Shown: positions 1 to 11,599 of the stretch, piece after piece | How positions within the stretch are numbered: position 1 is the stretch's first letter | How the letters are laid out: each line of letters begins with the position of its first letter | NCBI GenBank assembly: GCA_033060915.1 | Contig: CM065389.1 | Span: 25,470,001-25,534,000 of the forward strand | Direction of reading: 5' to 3' | Length of the DNA: 64,000 bases | Origin: Euryodendron excelsum | Lineage: Eukaryota; Streptophyta; Magnoliopsida; Ericales; Pentaphylacaceae | Notes under the pieces: model-generated | Database searches by the model: none | What the model was told of the DNA's origin: nothing | Seen by the model: only the letters and a program-made list of their open reading frames with translations | Position numbers and translations under genes: made by a program

Positions 1-302
1 TATATGTCAAAGTCAAGAAAAGAAATCCACACACCAGCGCTTTTGTCAGTCAGGTCTTTGGCAGCAATAACCCCCGTCAACTCACCCCGAATGACACGCC
101 CCCCAACAGTCTTCTCTCTGTAAAAGCCTCACATTCTCTCTCTGCCCTATTGTTAATTTTCCTCAGTTACTCTCGAGTGATTATTCAATGCTCTAGAATA
201 GTTTTTCGTTCCTCTCTGCCTCCCTCCTCTGTCCTTACCCACCTGACTGCTATTTAAAATAAGATCACCGCTGGTGTTGGATACTCTACAGCGCAAGCCC
301 AA
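1..302 (+). promoter_or_regulatory. Upstream region of the LRR receptor kinase gene
   Basis: No coding sequence was recognised here. The stretch is pyrimidine-rich (many CT and CTCTCT runs), as often seen in plant promoters and 5' leaders. A TATA-like sequence, TATTTAAA, lies at 251-258, about 45 bases before the start codon; if used, it would give a very short leader. The promoter role is inferred from position only. Confidence 0.35.
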
Positions 303-3300
303 ATGGGAAGGTATGTACCCCTCACTTCTGTCCTCTTGTTCTTCTTCTCCCTCTTCTTGCGGTTGGTGGTCTCTCAACTGCCTTCAAACCAAACAACCAC
401 CATGAACAATCTCTATGAGATTCTCAATAAGAACACAGCTCCGTCTTCTCCTTTTCCATGGAATTCCACCAAAGACCCAAATCCATGTTCATGGAAGGGA
501 GTTACCTGCAGTCCCAATAACTCCTCCATCACCGGCATCTCTCTCCCTTTTTTCTCTATCTCGACCTCGGTTGTTCTTGCTGTTCTATGCCAGATTGACA
601 CCTTAGAGGCCGTTGATCTCTCCAACAATCATTTGACCTCAATCCCGGATGGGTTCATGACTGGTTGTGGAAAGATTAGGGGGTTGAAACTGTTGAATTT
701 TAGTAGGAACAAATTGTCTGGTCCTTTGCCTACTTTTGATGCTTTTAGCATGTTGGAGTCCATGGACTTGTCCTATAATTCATTGAGTGGAGGGGTTGAT
801 TTACAGCTTCAAGGGTTGTCGGGCCTCAAAAGCTTGAACCTTAGCTACAACCAGTTTAATGGGTCTGTTCCTACTCAGCTTGGAAAATCCTTGATTTTGG
901 AGGAGCTTGCGCTCTCTACCAATTCCTTTGAAGGTAAAATCCCCGAAGAAATTGCAAATTATTCGAATTTGGTTGTGATTGATCTTAGTGTAAATCAGCT
1001 TTCTGGGTCTATCCCTGATAGATTTGGTGAGCTTCCCAAGTTGCAAATATTGGTTCTGTCTTCCAATCATTTGAGTGGTGGAATTCCGCAATTCCGTTCA
1101 AGTATCCAAACTCTATCGCGATTCGCGGCCAATCAGAACAATTTTACTGGTATTATTCCAGGTGGGATTACTAAGTATCTCAGGAATTTGGACCTTAGTT
1201 TTAATATGTTAAACGGGTCGATTCCTGCAGACCTTTTATCCCACTCAAATTTGCAGACTTTGGATTTATCTGAAAATTTATTAGGGGGTTCCATACCTGC
1301 AAATATGTCTTCAAGCTTGGTGAGGTTGAGATTAGGAAACAATCGTTTGAATGGGGCAATACCATCTTCATCTTTTGGAAGCCTTCAGAAATTGATCTAT
1401 TTGGAGCTGGAGAACAATAGTTTGACTGGATCAATACCTACTAAATTGGGTTTGTGCTCGAGTCTACAGCTTTTGAATCTTGCTAATAACAACCTCACTG
1501 GTGTTCTGCCGATACACTTGGGTAATCTTAGCTATCTTCAGGAATTGAAGCTTCAAGTCAACAATTTGGTTGGGGAAATCCCAATTCAAATTACCCAATT
1601 AAAAGGCTTGCGGAAACTGAATATCAGTTGGAATTCACTGAACGGTCCAATACCTTCTTCAATTTCAAGTTTGCAGATTCTCACTAACTTGGACTTGCGA
1701 GGCAACAATCTCAACGGCTCAATTCCTGTTTCGATTAGCAACTTAAATTCTCTACTAGAACTCCAACTTGGGAAGAATCAGCTTAGCGGGAAGATTCAGT
1801 TCGTGCCACAGAATTTGCAGATAGCTCTAAATTTAAGCAGTAACCACTTTGAAGGACCAATTCCGGAGATCCTTTCAAAATTGGTTGGATTAGAAGTATT
1901 GGATCTGTCCAACAACAGATTTTCAGGTAAGATCCCAGATTTTCTGGCTGAAATGAAAGCCTTGACACAATTGGTGCTTTCCAACAATTTACTTTCAGGA
2001 GTGATTCCCAAGTTTTCAACATTCGTTACTGTTGATGTAAGTGGGAACAATGACCTCGGAAACAATACAGCGTCCGAGCCTCCCTCAGCATCACAGAAGA
2101 AGAGAAGACAAGTCTCTGTGGGAGTCGTAGTTCTTGCCGTTTCAGGCGGCATCGCTCTCGGCGTCATGACGATGGTTTTGTTACAACTGATCTCAAGCCA
2201 CTTTTACAAAGTCAAAGGTCATTGGATAACTGATAATAGCATCCATAAATCCAAGATTGACTTCTCCAAAGCCATGGAGGCAGTTTGCAAACCTGCCAAC
2301 ATCCAGCTGAGGAATGAGTTCTGCACCTACTACAGGGCTGTGATGCCTTGTGGGATGAGCTATTGCATCAAGAAGCTAGATTGGAGCAATAAGGCATTCC
2401 AACTGCGAACCCCAAAGAGGTTTGTTGAGGAGCTAATAGATTTAGGAAAGCTAGGCAATTCAAACATCATGATCCCTCTGGCTTATAATCTAACGCCTCG
2501 TAGTGCTTATGTTTTCTATGAAAATCCTCAATATGGAACCCTTTTCAACCTTCTTCATACAACCCAAGAAAATTTTCTGAATTGGGAAGATCGTTACAGT
2601 ATAGCTGTTGGAGTTGCTAGAGGTCTGGCTTTCCTGCATGGGTGCTCCACCTCCACTGACCCCATTATCCTCCTCCATCTTTCAACAAAAACTATCCTAA
2701 TGAAATCGCTTTCCGAGCCTTTGATTGGGGATTTTGAGCTTGGCAAGGTGATCAATCCTTCAGAAGACGTTGGGACCATCTCAGTGATTGCTGGTTCGGT
2801 TGGGTACCTCCCTCCAGGTGAAGTGCTCTTTAACTGTCTTTAATTCCATTGTTGCTCTTATGTTATGGGTCAAATTGTATGGATTTCTATTCGGTTTTGG
2901 GACGATCAAGAGCTGTTCCTGAAACTTCTACATTGCAAGTGCATGCTTGCGGAGAAGTCACAGTTGAAATACACAGAGTGGACCGTTATTTTCTTGTTGC
3001 ACCAGGTCATACATTCAAAGCTGCTGCACGAACTATTCTCAAGAACTGTGATTATGGGCCTCTGCCGATAAGTGTCACATATACTTTCTCCATTATTAAT
3101 TTGTAATTATTACTAACTGCTTCCTAATACATTATTTGCAGAATATGCATACACAATGAGGGTGAATCCATCTGGGAATGTATACAGTTTCGGAATCATC
3201 ATGCTGGAATTAATAACAGGCAAGCCTGCCATAAGTGAAGGGACTGCGTTAGCTGAATGGGTAGTGACTCGGACGATCCATCAAGACAAGTGGGAAGAAA

Positions 3301-3455
3301 TCCTTGAACGTAGACTAATTGAAACATCAACTGCTGTTCGCGATCAAATGCTTTCAGTGCTTAGAATTGCTTTGGGTTGTGTTACTGAGTCGCCGGATGA
3401 AAGGCCAAGTGCAGAAAGCTTGCATAATATGCTGCTGGATGTTGGCACAATTTAG
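303..3455 (+). CDS. LRR receptor-like protein with a kinase-dead (pseudokinase) domain, two exons
   Basis: Exon 1 is 303-2817 and exon 2 is 3142-3455; the joined product is about 942 residues. Order seen: hydrophobic signal peptide (about 1-25), an LRR N-terminal cap with the paired cysteines CSWKGVTC (62-69), about twenty plant-type LRRs (LxxLxLxxNxLxGxIP) to about residue 590, one transmembrane segment (about 606-629), then a kinase-like domain. The ATP-binding lysine is kept (CIKK, about 690-691). The HRD motif reads HLS (792-794), the catalytic asparagine is replaced by leucine (799), and DFG reads DFE (810-812), so phosphotransfer is unlikely. The activation segment and APE-type motif (GYLPPEYAYTM) are intact across the splice. 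The likely role is a plasma-membrane receptor or co-receptor that signals by scaffolding. Some Arabidopsis LRR-RLKs of the PXC3/At1g34420 type show similar degeneration (from memory, unverified). The ligand is unknown. Confidence 0.9.
2818..3141 (+). other. Intron of the LRR receptor kinase gene
   Basis: The donor is CCTCCAG|GTGAAG and the acceptor is ATTTGCAG|AATATG. Splicing leaves one base of a codon on exon 1 and restores the conserved PPEYAYTM kinase segment exactly. Without splicing the frame ends at a stop at 2841-2843. The intron is AT-rich and 324 bases long. Confidence 0.88.
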
Positions 3456-3557
3456 CCTGTAACAGTATATTCATGTATGGTGATTTAGTAGCAGGAAGTT
3501 CTACCATTTAAATGGGGATATCTTTCTACTTCAGTTATTTAATCTATTGGCTAAGAT

Positions 3558-3563
3558 AATAAA
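3558..3563 (+). terminator. Candidate polyadenylation signal of the receptor kinase gene
   Basis: An AATAAA hexamer lies about 100 bases after the stop codon and is followed by an A-run. Position and sequence fit a plant poly(A) signal, but such hexamers are common in AT-rich DNA. Confidence 0.35.
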
Positions 3564-4536
3564 AAAAAAGGCTTTCTGTTTTTATATTGGTAAATGGCCG
3601 AGACAAAAGAGGTGTTGGTTTTGCATGAGTACTGGATGGTTATACTAAATCACTTAGCTTTTCATTACAACTCCATTCAATTAATTTTTGCTTGAAAATT
3701 TGCGATTATTCGATGCTAAGTTAAATTGTGTTGTAGCCTAATCTATGGTTTCATTTTCAGATCATGGTATTGTCAACTTGTTTGGGTATTTGGGTGGAAA
3801 TAATTTCAACAAAGGAAAATGATGCACATATATAATTCCCTTTCTTATTGCATTTTCTTACTATAGGAATGCAAAATTTGAGCCAATTACAAATTGGTAT
3901 GTATTACAAAGGCCTAAAAATATGATACAATTATTAGCAAAATAAATATTGTCCCGTGCCTAAAAGGTTTCATATCAAATTTCTTGATGGTTAAATCACA
4001 TGCTGCCAAGTGTCAAAATAATATCTATCTCTTTGAAAATAAATAAACAAAGAGATAATTATTTTTTTATTAATATGAGATGTGAACTAGGATAGTTTTT
4101 AAAAATACACTTTACCTCATTAGCGTATGACCCGAAAACACATAACACCCTTGTGTTTCAAAAGTGAACACATAGCCCACCTATAGTTTAGAGTAAAGTG
4201 CAATCGTTAGTTTTTCCATCCTGTTTAACGGTGTGTGAGTTTAAATTAATTTTTTGTTGTAAAATGATTTTTTTTTTTTATAAATTAGAATGACATTTCT
4301 ACTCTAAAAAGATTTTTTTGCATTTTTTTTGGTTCCTTCCTCACCTGACCCACCCTTTTTCCTCTCTTCTTCTTCTTCCCATTTTCGAACCAGTAAGTTA
4401 GTAACCACAACTCCATTCCTTTTTGTCTCTTCTCTTTCTACCCTCTTTAGCCACCACTTGCTGCCACCTTCTTCTTATTCAACACCCACCTGTGCAGCTC
4501 ATTAAAACCTATCACCACCCCCAATAGCACCACCTA
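3564..4536. other. AT-rich intergenic stretch, no gene seen
   Basis: The stretch contains T-runs (near 4268 and 4310) and, from 4330 to 4530, a CT-rich segment. No LTR of Copia element A was found here, although its 3' LTR would be expected next to 4537. Element A therefore appears truncated at its 3' end, or its 3' LTR has decayed beyond recognition. Confidence 0.5.
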
Positions 4537-4990
4537 TCACACAAATCCCCACCTATGCGTCCTTCGCGCCCTAGCCATCAATTGTGTACTGAGAACACTA
4601 AGCAAATTGAAGCAATGCTTGAACTTGTCAGTTGTGATGGTCTTCGTCAACATATCTACAGCATTCTTTAAAGTGTGAACTTTCTCAAGCTTCAGGTCAC
4701 CATTACCAATCAACTCTTTGTTCTTGTGAAACCTTACATCAATATTTTTGGTTCTGGCGTGATACACTTGATACTTTGCTAAATAAGTAGCATTTTGATT
4801 GTCACAACTCAACTAAATGCCATCTTGTTGTAACCAAAGTTCTTTGACTAACCTCTTCACGCATAGTGCTTTCTTGGTTGCCTTTGTCACTGTCATGTAC
4901 TTAGACTCTGTCATAGACAATGCTATAAGGGACTGTAATGTATATTTCCAACAAATAGGCCCACTTGCAAGTGTAAACACATAACCTGTC
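4537..4990 (-). pseudogene. Copia element A: RNase H remnant, 3' end of pol
   Basis: The minus strand encodes a Copia RNase H with the usual order: SLIALSMTESKYM, then KALCVKRLVKEL, then CDNQNATYLAKYQVYHARTK, then a short tail with DVRFHKNKELI. In a live enzyme this domain removes the RNA strand during reverse transcription. A stop falls just before the CDNQ segment and the tail is abnormal, running into unrelated sequence near 4537. The usual C-terminus and the polypurine tract are not seen. Confidence 0.8.
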
Positions 4991-5119
4991 ATAGACCTCT
5001 AGTCATCTACGTCCCCATATAGTTTGCATTAGCATATCCCATGCTCTTTACCAGGATTCGCCCTGTACTTGCTAACTGTACTCACTACATATGCCAAGTC
5101 TGGTCTAGTACATACCATT

Positions 5120-5770
5120 GCGTACATCAAATGACCCATTGCACTGGCGTCAAGTATCTTTGACATGTCTTCAACTTTCTTTTGTCTTTGGATATTGACT
5201 GGTTGATAGCTTATAATGACTCGCCAATGGTGTGCTCACTGGTTTTGCATCAAGTATGGTAAACTTTCCAAGCATATTGCTAATATAGCTTTTCTGAGAT
5301 ACCCATAGTTTTTTTGCACCCCTGTCTCTGCGAATCTCCATGCTAAGTATCTTTTTAGCAACACCCAAATCTTTCAAGTCAAACTCCTTGCTCAATAGGG
5401 ACTTTAACTTGTCAACCTCAACTATACTTTTTGCAGCAATCAACATATCATCCACACAAAAATGTAGAAAAATATGCAAACCATCCTTAAAACTCTTAAC
5501 ATAAACACAACAATCATACTCACAACGTGTGCAGCCAATCTAAATCATGTAAGCATCGAACCTCTTGTACCATTGGCTGGAGACTGCTAGTAGAGTGACT
5601 TCTTCAATTTGCAAACAAGATGTTCTCTTTCTAATTGCTTGAACCCTTCAAATTGCACCATACAAATATCCTCCTTCAAGTTTCTATGGAGAAAAGCTGT
5701 CTTCACATCAAGCTGTTCTAATTCTAAGTCATGATTTGCTACTAAAAACTAAAACTGCTCTGATGGATGC
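5120..5770 (-). pseudogene. Copia element A: reverse transcriptase remnant
   Basis: The minus strand shows Copia RT blocks in order: LELEQLDVKTAFLH (catalytic-region aspartate), a KEDICMVQ block, then the catalytic VDD box in HFCVDDMLIAA, normally YVDD. These are followed by DLKDLGVAKKILSMEI and the SQKSYISNMLGKF segment. There are frameshifts near 5730-5750 and stops between 5480 and 5650. The sequence is cut at 5770 by element B; the preceding RT residues resume at 25375. The Y-to-C change in the YVDD box alone would probably damage activity. Confidence 0.85.
5766..5770. repeat. Target-site duplication of element B, left copy (GATGC)
   Basis: Five bases directly before the TGTTAG start of the left LTR. 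They match GATGT at 25375-25379 after the right LTR, with one C/T difference. Confidence 0.75.
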
Positions 5771-7428
5771 TGTTAGCTCAAATAATGACCCAGGAGAGGG
5801 GGGGGGGGGAGGAATGAATTGCGTTCTTTCAAAATTATCGTGGAACTTGAGTAGAAACAAAAATAAATTTCTACTTAGATGGTGAAAAACAATAAGTAAT
5901 GCTGATACAACTTAAGATTGTAACATGCACAAACATTCAGCAGTTAGCATACACACATTTAGCACTAAGTAGAGAACAAGAGATTTACAGAGGTTCAACT
6001 CAATCCTTGCCTACGTCCTCTCTTCCTCGATCCCCTCGAAGGTATTTCACTATGTAATCTTCTGCTTACACAGCTGCTAGTTTCTTCAAATGCCCAGCTC
6101 ACTATTACATTCAAGAATTTACACCAAATCCTTACCACCAAGAAGCTTCAATCCAAGCTCTTGATTTTACAAGTGTGTTACCCAAGCTAAACTCAAACTC
6201 TCAAGGTTTACAACAACCTTTTTGAAAGTAATGAAGTTACAATATAATGAGTATCACTCTTAGAAGTGAAGATAATGACAGTTACAACTCAATAGTTCCT
6301 CTCGGTTAATGGCAGTTGCAGAATAGTGAGGAATATTTAGGGCTTTTGGATTTTTGCACTTTAAATTCCTTGTCTCTTGCCCATAAATGAGTTTGAACTC
6401 ATATATTTATAGTCTCTCACAAGAAATAGCCGTTAGAGCCATTGGAGATGCATTAAATGTGTGGGTGGCTAAGACAAATTCAAAAATTTGACCATTGGAG
6501 CGAATTCCCGTCGCCTACCAAGATTGTCAGCAATCTTCTATTGGTGCTGCCAATCTGGCTTCTTTCTTTCTTACTGTGGCTATTTACCGAGATTGTCAGT
6601 AATCTTTATCTCCTGTTGCCACTCTATATTTTTGCTTCTTTTACCATTTGTTCTTCTACAAGATTGTTAGCAATCTTTATTTTGTACTGCCAATCTGTCT
6701 CCCTACTTCTTTTGTTGTTTTGCTCTTCAACAATCTTGGTTAGTGTCAGCAATCTGGTTCTTTACTGTAGTTGCTGTTGCTATCCACATACCGTCTTTTA
6801 TTACTTTTTTCAATCAGTTTTCAATGGTGTGAATATGTTTGAACTCTATTTGTCTTCTTGATAGCTTTATAAACTTCTTCAGCATTTTTATCCTTTAGTA
6901 GCCCTTTGTTCATCAAACTGTTTAGAAGTCAACAAACTACTTGTGCTAGTGAAAACTTTCACTCTGTCAGACTATCGGGTGCCACCAATCTTCTACGTTG
7001 TTAGCAATCTTTGATATACTCCTCTTATGAGCTTTCTCGATAATGCTTTAAGGACAACTTTCTCAAGCTTCATGATGCTTTTAATGAATTGATATGAACA
7101 TGGGGATGAAGGGTCTTCACTGGCCATGGATGTTATTAATCACATATATATCCAAGCCAAAATCCTTCTTTTGCAGATGTCATCACTTTGATTAAGGTGC
7201 TGCAAATATTATTTTTGTCACAGACTTCACATATGTATTAATAGTGTCAACACTTTTATGAGGTGTTGACAATATCTTCTATGGTACTCCACAATTTATG
7301 CCATAAATCTGAATAGGTTTTGTCATACCAATCTGCACACTCAAGTTAAACACATTAGTTCATAATGACTAGGTTTTATTATCATCAAAATCATCTATCA
7401 GTTATGGAGATCAACCATTGGGTGAACA
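5771..7428 (-). repeat. Element B 3' LTR
   Basis: Starts TGTTAGCTCAA and ends TTGGGTGAACA, giving TGTT...AACA inverted ends. It is similar along its length to 22120-25374 once the insertion there is removed. It includes a G-run at about 5799-5811. The block around 6500-6750 repeats AAGATTGTCAGCAATCTT-like phrases, which are themselves palindromic. Confidence 0.88.
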
Positions 7429-7442
7429 ATTTCTCCCTTTTT
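7429..7442 (-). promoter_or_regulatory. Element B polypurine tract
   Basis: On the minus strand the sequence AAAAAGGGAGAAAT lies directly before the LTR start TGTTCACCC. This is the expected position and composition of the plus-strand DNA primer of an LTR retrotransposon, and it fixes the element's orientation as minus. Confidence 0.8.
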
Positions 7443-7929
7443 GATGATGACAAAACCTTCTCTAAATATAAAAAATTATGATAAATCGAAAACATTATTC
7501 TCCCCTTTAATAGAGAATTTTTTCTTATTCAACAATCAATCATTCTACAAGTCAGTTCAGTTCTCCCCCTTTTTGTCAAGTATTCAAAAAGAATTTATGA
7601 TGACAAGTATAATAGTAAAAAATATAAAAATAAAATTGAAACTATTTACAGTGTAGCAATCAAACAAGCATCAATTTAGCAAGTGGTGAATAACTCTTCA
7701 ATGAGCAATCAAACAATAAACCAAGTGGTGAACAATTGATTATCAAGCAACCCATCAGTGATCACTTAGGTAGTATGGACAGAAATATAGAAAGTGCATT
7801 GAACCATAATTGAACTGTCTTACAAGCTGGTCCATTGCCAGCAATATCCATAACAAAGCATAGATAAAACAAAAACAAACAACTGAAAGTTTTAGCTATA
7901 TAACATAATAATTGAAATGCAAGACAAAG

Positions 7930-9714
7930 TCACACAATGACAGGATCATCGACGTGTTAGAGCCACCCTTTCTAGGTCAGTCTCTAAGGCTATAATCTTT
8001 GGTGATAGGAGGGAAGACTGCTTTCTTATGGGCTTTTTGTTTATATTTAGGTTTCGAAGGAGGAGAAAAGGAGGGATGAGGTTCAAATAGGTTAGCACTT
8101 GTAGCAGGTGCTTTTCCTTTATTTGTGGCTTCAAAAATCTCAATTGCTGGCACTTGCTTGTTTGTCTCACTCTCTACGGGCTGCTAAGCAACTGCTTCTT
8201 TAGATTCTTTCTCCATCTCTAGTTCTGGTTTTGCAACTTTCTTTCCCTTTCCTGTTTCTAGTTCTTCCTCACTGAGCTCTTTTTTTGGCAGAATTTTCTT
8301 CTTCAGAATCCTCTTCTTTAGATTCAGGATCTGCCTTGTTAGAGGCAGAGGGATTTCCTTTATTCATGGCTTTTAGAATAGCCCCCTTTATCTCCAGCTT
8401 GAGGGTTTTCACTTCCTTAGATAGTTGGTCCAATTTTGTCCCCATGATCTCAACCACAGTCAAATAATGACCAGACTTGGAATCAAACTAATGCAATATC
8501 TCAACCATCTTGGTTTTAAAATCAGTGTCATTAGATTCCTCTGGTTCTACCTGTGAGAATGAGGCAACAGTAGACTAGCCATCATTTTTCCTAACCCATT
8601 AATTTGTTTCTGCAATTTTCTCGTACCTCATACTCTTCAGGGTCGACTCATTGATCCCATCTTATCTTTCCTTGACTGCTTCTCCTTTTTCTCCAAAGAG
8701 CTCAACTCCAAAATATTTGAAAATTTTGGTAAGTGCCATACCATAGGATAGGCCACTAGTTTTTTGAGTAGAAGTTGCCATCATTTTATCTATGAGGATG
8801 GTGGTCATGTGAGATTTCTTGTCCTTGCAGGCATAACACCATAACAAAAACAGTTCTATTTCAAACACATAGTCAAACCTACCACTCCTTGGAGCTAGGC
8901 AATGATTAAGGAAGTGGTGAACTAGTTTGAGCTCTAAGGAAAGCTCATCAGAGGTTATGGACTCATTTTTCTTGCTTCGTACCACTTTTTCCAAAATCAC
9001 AGAGAATATGTCTCTAAGGTTTTCAAGTCTGTTCTCAATGCCTGCCCTAGGTAGACCAAAAATTTGCTCCAGAATCTTTCCACTAATTTTTATCTTTACC
9101 CCCCTCACAAAGCTTGTCAATCTATTGGGGTTTTTCTTGGAGGGCCTAAGATTGGCATAAAAATGCCTCATAATTTTTTGGTATAATTTTTCTTTCAAAC
9201 TTGCCATTTCTAGCCAACCCATATAGGAAAATTTCTCTTTAAAATTGATTCCCATCCCCTTAAAGAAGTTGAAATATAGAAATCTGCCTTTGATAACTTT
9301 TCTAGTATAGAAGGAAGTTTTGTACCTTTCTTTCAGTGATACTCGATTGAAATAGGGGTCGTTTTTTAGAACATCAGAGTCTGGTTCTTCTTCTACCACT
9401 CCCTTTCCTTTTTCATACTTTCTTCCTTTCTTCGATTTTTCTCCTATTATGCTTGATTCCCCTTTTTCTTGTCTGGTTTTTCATTTCTTCCCTTGATCAA
9501 TGGAAAGTGGATCAGTTATTGCTTGTTCAATGCTCGGATTTTGAGAAATTGCTGCCATTCGTTTGATTTCTATTGCTATAGACATATCTTGAGAGGTTTT
9601 GGTCGGATTGAGGTCTGGATTGAAGTATAGGAATGTGGTTTTGAGGATTGGAAAAATAGAAGGAACGATTATTTTCGAAATTGGAGAGGCTGAAATGTTG
9701 GATTGGGTCGACAA
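7930..9714 (-). pseudogene. Element B extra ORF: putative plant transposon protein domain (env-position ORF)
   Basis: The longest open part is 9399-8662 (245 residues). It begins with an acidic stretch, then NDPYFNRVSLKERY, a YANLR...RLTSFVRGVKI segment, GKILEQIFGLPRAG and a helical part containing HHFLNHCLAPRSGRFDYV. This pattern matches the plant 'putative transposon protein' domain found downstream of pol or in extra frames of plant retrotransposons. A Ser/Thr-rich N-terminus (9714-9481) precedes it, with one stop between. A charged coiled-coil-like tail (8463-8269) and a lysine/proline-rich end follow, again broken by stops. SIRE-type elements carry an ORF in this env position. No signal peptide or fusion peptide is evident, so an envelope role is not supported. 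Confidence 0.7.
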
Positions 9715-9991
9715 TTTGGGGCTTCAAGTATTTATACACTGAAATAAGACATACTTAAATATGTAGTGGTGCTGGCACTCTTGACAGGTGCTACCAATGT
9801 GTAGTGATTATACAGAAACTTCAACACAAATTCAGCGATTGCAGGCACTAGTTAATATTGACGGTACTTTTTATTTTCAAAAACTAAGTTTAGTTATTAT
9901 TGCTAGCACTCTTGATGATTGACATCACTCAAAGTAAAATGATTCATGGAATTAATATTCAAGAGAAATACATTCTAGCAAACAACATTTA

Positions 9992-10560
9992 TCAAGTAGG
10001 ATTACACATACCAAGTTCTTTTTGAATCATACAAAATCTGTCTTCATTTAGAGGTTTGGTGAAAACATCAACCAACTGATAGTCAGTGTTGACAAACTCT
10101 AGATTGACATCACCTTTCTGTGTATGGTCTCTAATGAAATGGTGTCTAATCTCAATGTGTTTGGTTCTAGAGTATTGAATAGGGTTTTTGGTCAGATTTA
10201 TTACGCTGGTGTTGTCACACCTAATAGAGATATGGTCAAAGCTAAGTCCATAATCTTTAAGTTGATGAAATTCACAATACCTGAGTACAGCAGTTGCCAA
10301 CAACTATGTACTCAGCCTTTGTAGTTAAGACTGCCACTGAATTTATTTTCTTGCTAGACCATGACACAATCATGTTTCCAAGAAATCGACATGCACTACT
10401 AGTGTTTTTTCGATCAGTTTTACTTCTAGCATAATCAGCATCAGTATATCCAACAAGTTCAAATGATGTACCACTTGGGTACCATATAACAAGATTGCAG
10501 GTCTGTTTTAGGTATCTAAAAATTCTTTTTACAGCAGTGAGGTGTGACTCTTTAGGATTA
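9992..10560 (-). pseudogene. Element B RNase H remnant
   Basis: The minus strand carries a Copia RNase H: an AVLRYCEF segment, IRCDNTSVINLTKNPIQYS, RTKHIEIRHHFIRDH and a C-terminal VFTKPLNEDRF, which is the usual end of Copia pol. The frame is open from 10303 to 9992 and damaged upstream of that. No spacer ORF separates it from the extra ORF downstream. Confidence 0.85.
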
Positions 10561-10562
10561 GC

Positions 10563-11499
10563 TTAAAATCTAGTACACATACACACATTAAACATGATAT
10601 CAAGTCTACTTGGAGTTAAGTATAGTAGAGATTCTATCATGCTTCTAAACAATTTTGTATCAACAGATTTACCTGCATCATCCGCCTTCATTTTGGTTGA
10701 TATATTCATAGGTGTCCCAATTTGATTTAGATCTTCAAAATTAAATCTTTTTAGCAGATCCTTGATGTACTTGGACTGATTTATGAATATTCCATCTTTG
10801 GATTGCTTAATTTGAAGTCCAAGAAAGAATGTTAGCTCTCTCATCATGCTCATTTCAAATTTTTCCTGCATATTCTTAGCAAAATCCTTGCACAAATTTT
10901 CTTTAGTAAATCCAAAGATAATATCATCCACATATATTTGTATAATTTCTGATAAACAGAGTGGTGTCAATCTTACTTCTTAAAAAACCCATTTTTAAGA
11001 AAAATCTGCTTAGTCTTTCATACTATGCTTTAGGTGCTTATTTTAAACCATACAAAGTTTTGGACAGTTTGAAAACATGATTAGGAAACTTATCATTTTC
11101 AAAATCTGGTGGTTGTTCAACATAAACTTCTTCACTTATAACACCATTTAGAAAAATACTTTTGACATCCATTCGATAAAACTTGAAGTTTTTAAAGCAT
11201 ACAAATACAAGTAACATTCTAATTGCTTCTAGTCTAGCAACAGGTGCAAAGGTTTCATCATAGTCACTACCTTCCTCTTGACTGTAGCCTTGAGCAACTA
11301 AGCTTGCTTTATTTCTAATGACAGTACCAGCTTCATCCATTTTATTTCTGAAAACCCATTTGGTACCTACTATTGGATATCCTTTAAGTCTGGGCACAAG
11401 GTTCCATATTTTTCTTTTTTCGAACTGATTTAGTTCTTCTTGTATAGCATTAATCCAGTATTCATCTCTTTCAGATTCTTGAAAGGTCTTTGGCTCCAC
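10563..11499 (-). pseudogene. Element B reverse transcriptase, frameshifted
   Basis: Two open blocks, 11499-11038 and 10970-10563, together cover a Copia RT. The first begins with [19 protein letters not shown], continues with [29 protein letters not shown] and [13 protein letters not shown], and ends at KTLYGLK. The second contains the catalytic box IYVDDIIFG, LTFFLGLQIKQ and the QSKYIKDLLKRF segment. The aspartates of the YVDD box are intact. A frameshift and stops between 11037 and 10971 inactivate it. Confidence 0.88.
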
Positions 11500-11599
11500 T
11501 TGTGATAAAAAGGCAGAGTGTGCACATAGATTTCTGATGGAAGCTCTAATTCTTACTCCTTTTGATGGATCACTAAGAATTTAATCTTGAGAATGATTA

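Noticed and set aside
4080..4330. A possible miniature transposon near 4100-4320
   Set aside because: No terminal inverted repeats or target duplication could be identified by eye.
6488..6861. Hydrophobic open frames at 6457-6861 and 24480-24746 that look like membrane proteins
   Set aside because: They are corresponding positions of the two LTRs of element B, are T-rich, and are not conserved in length.
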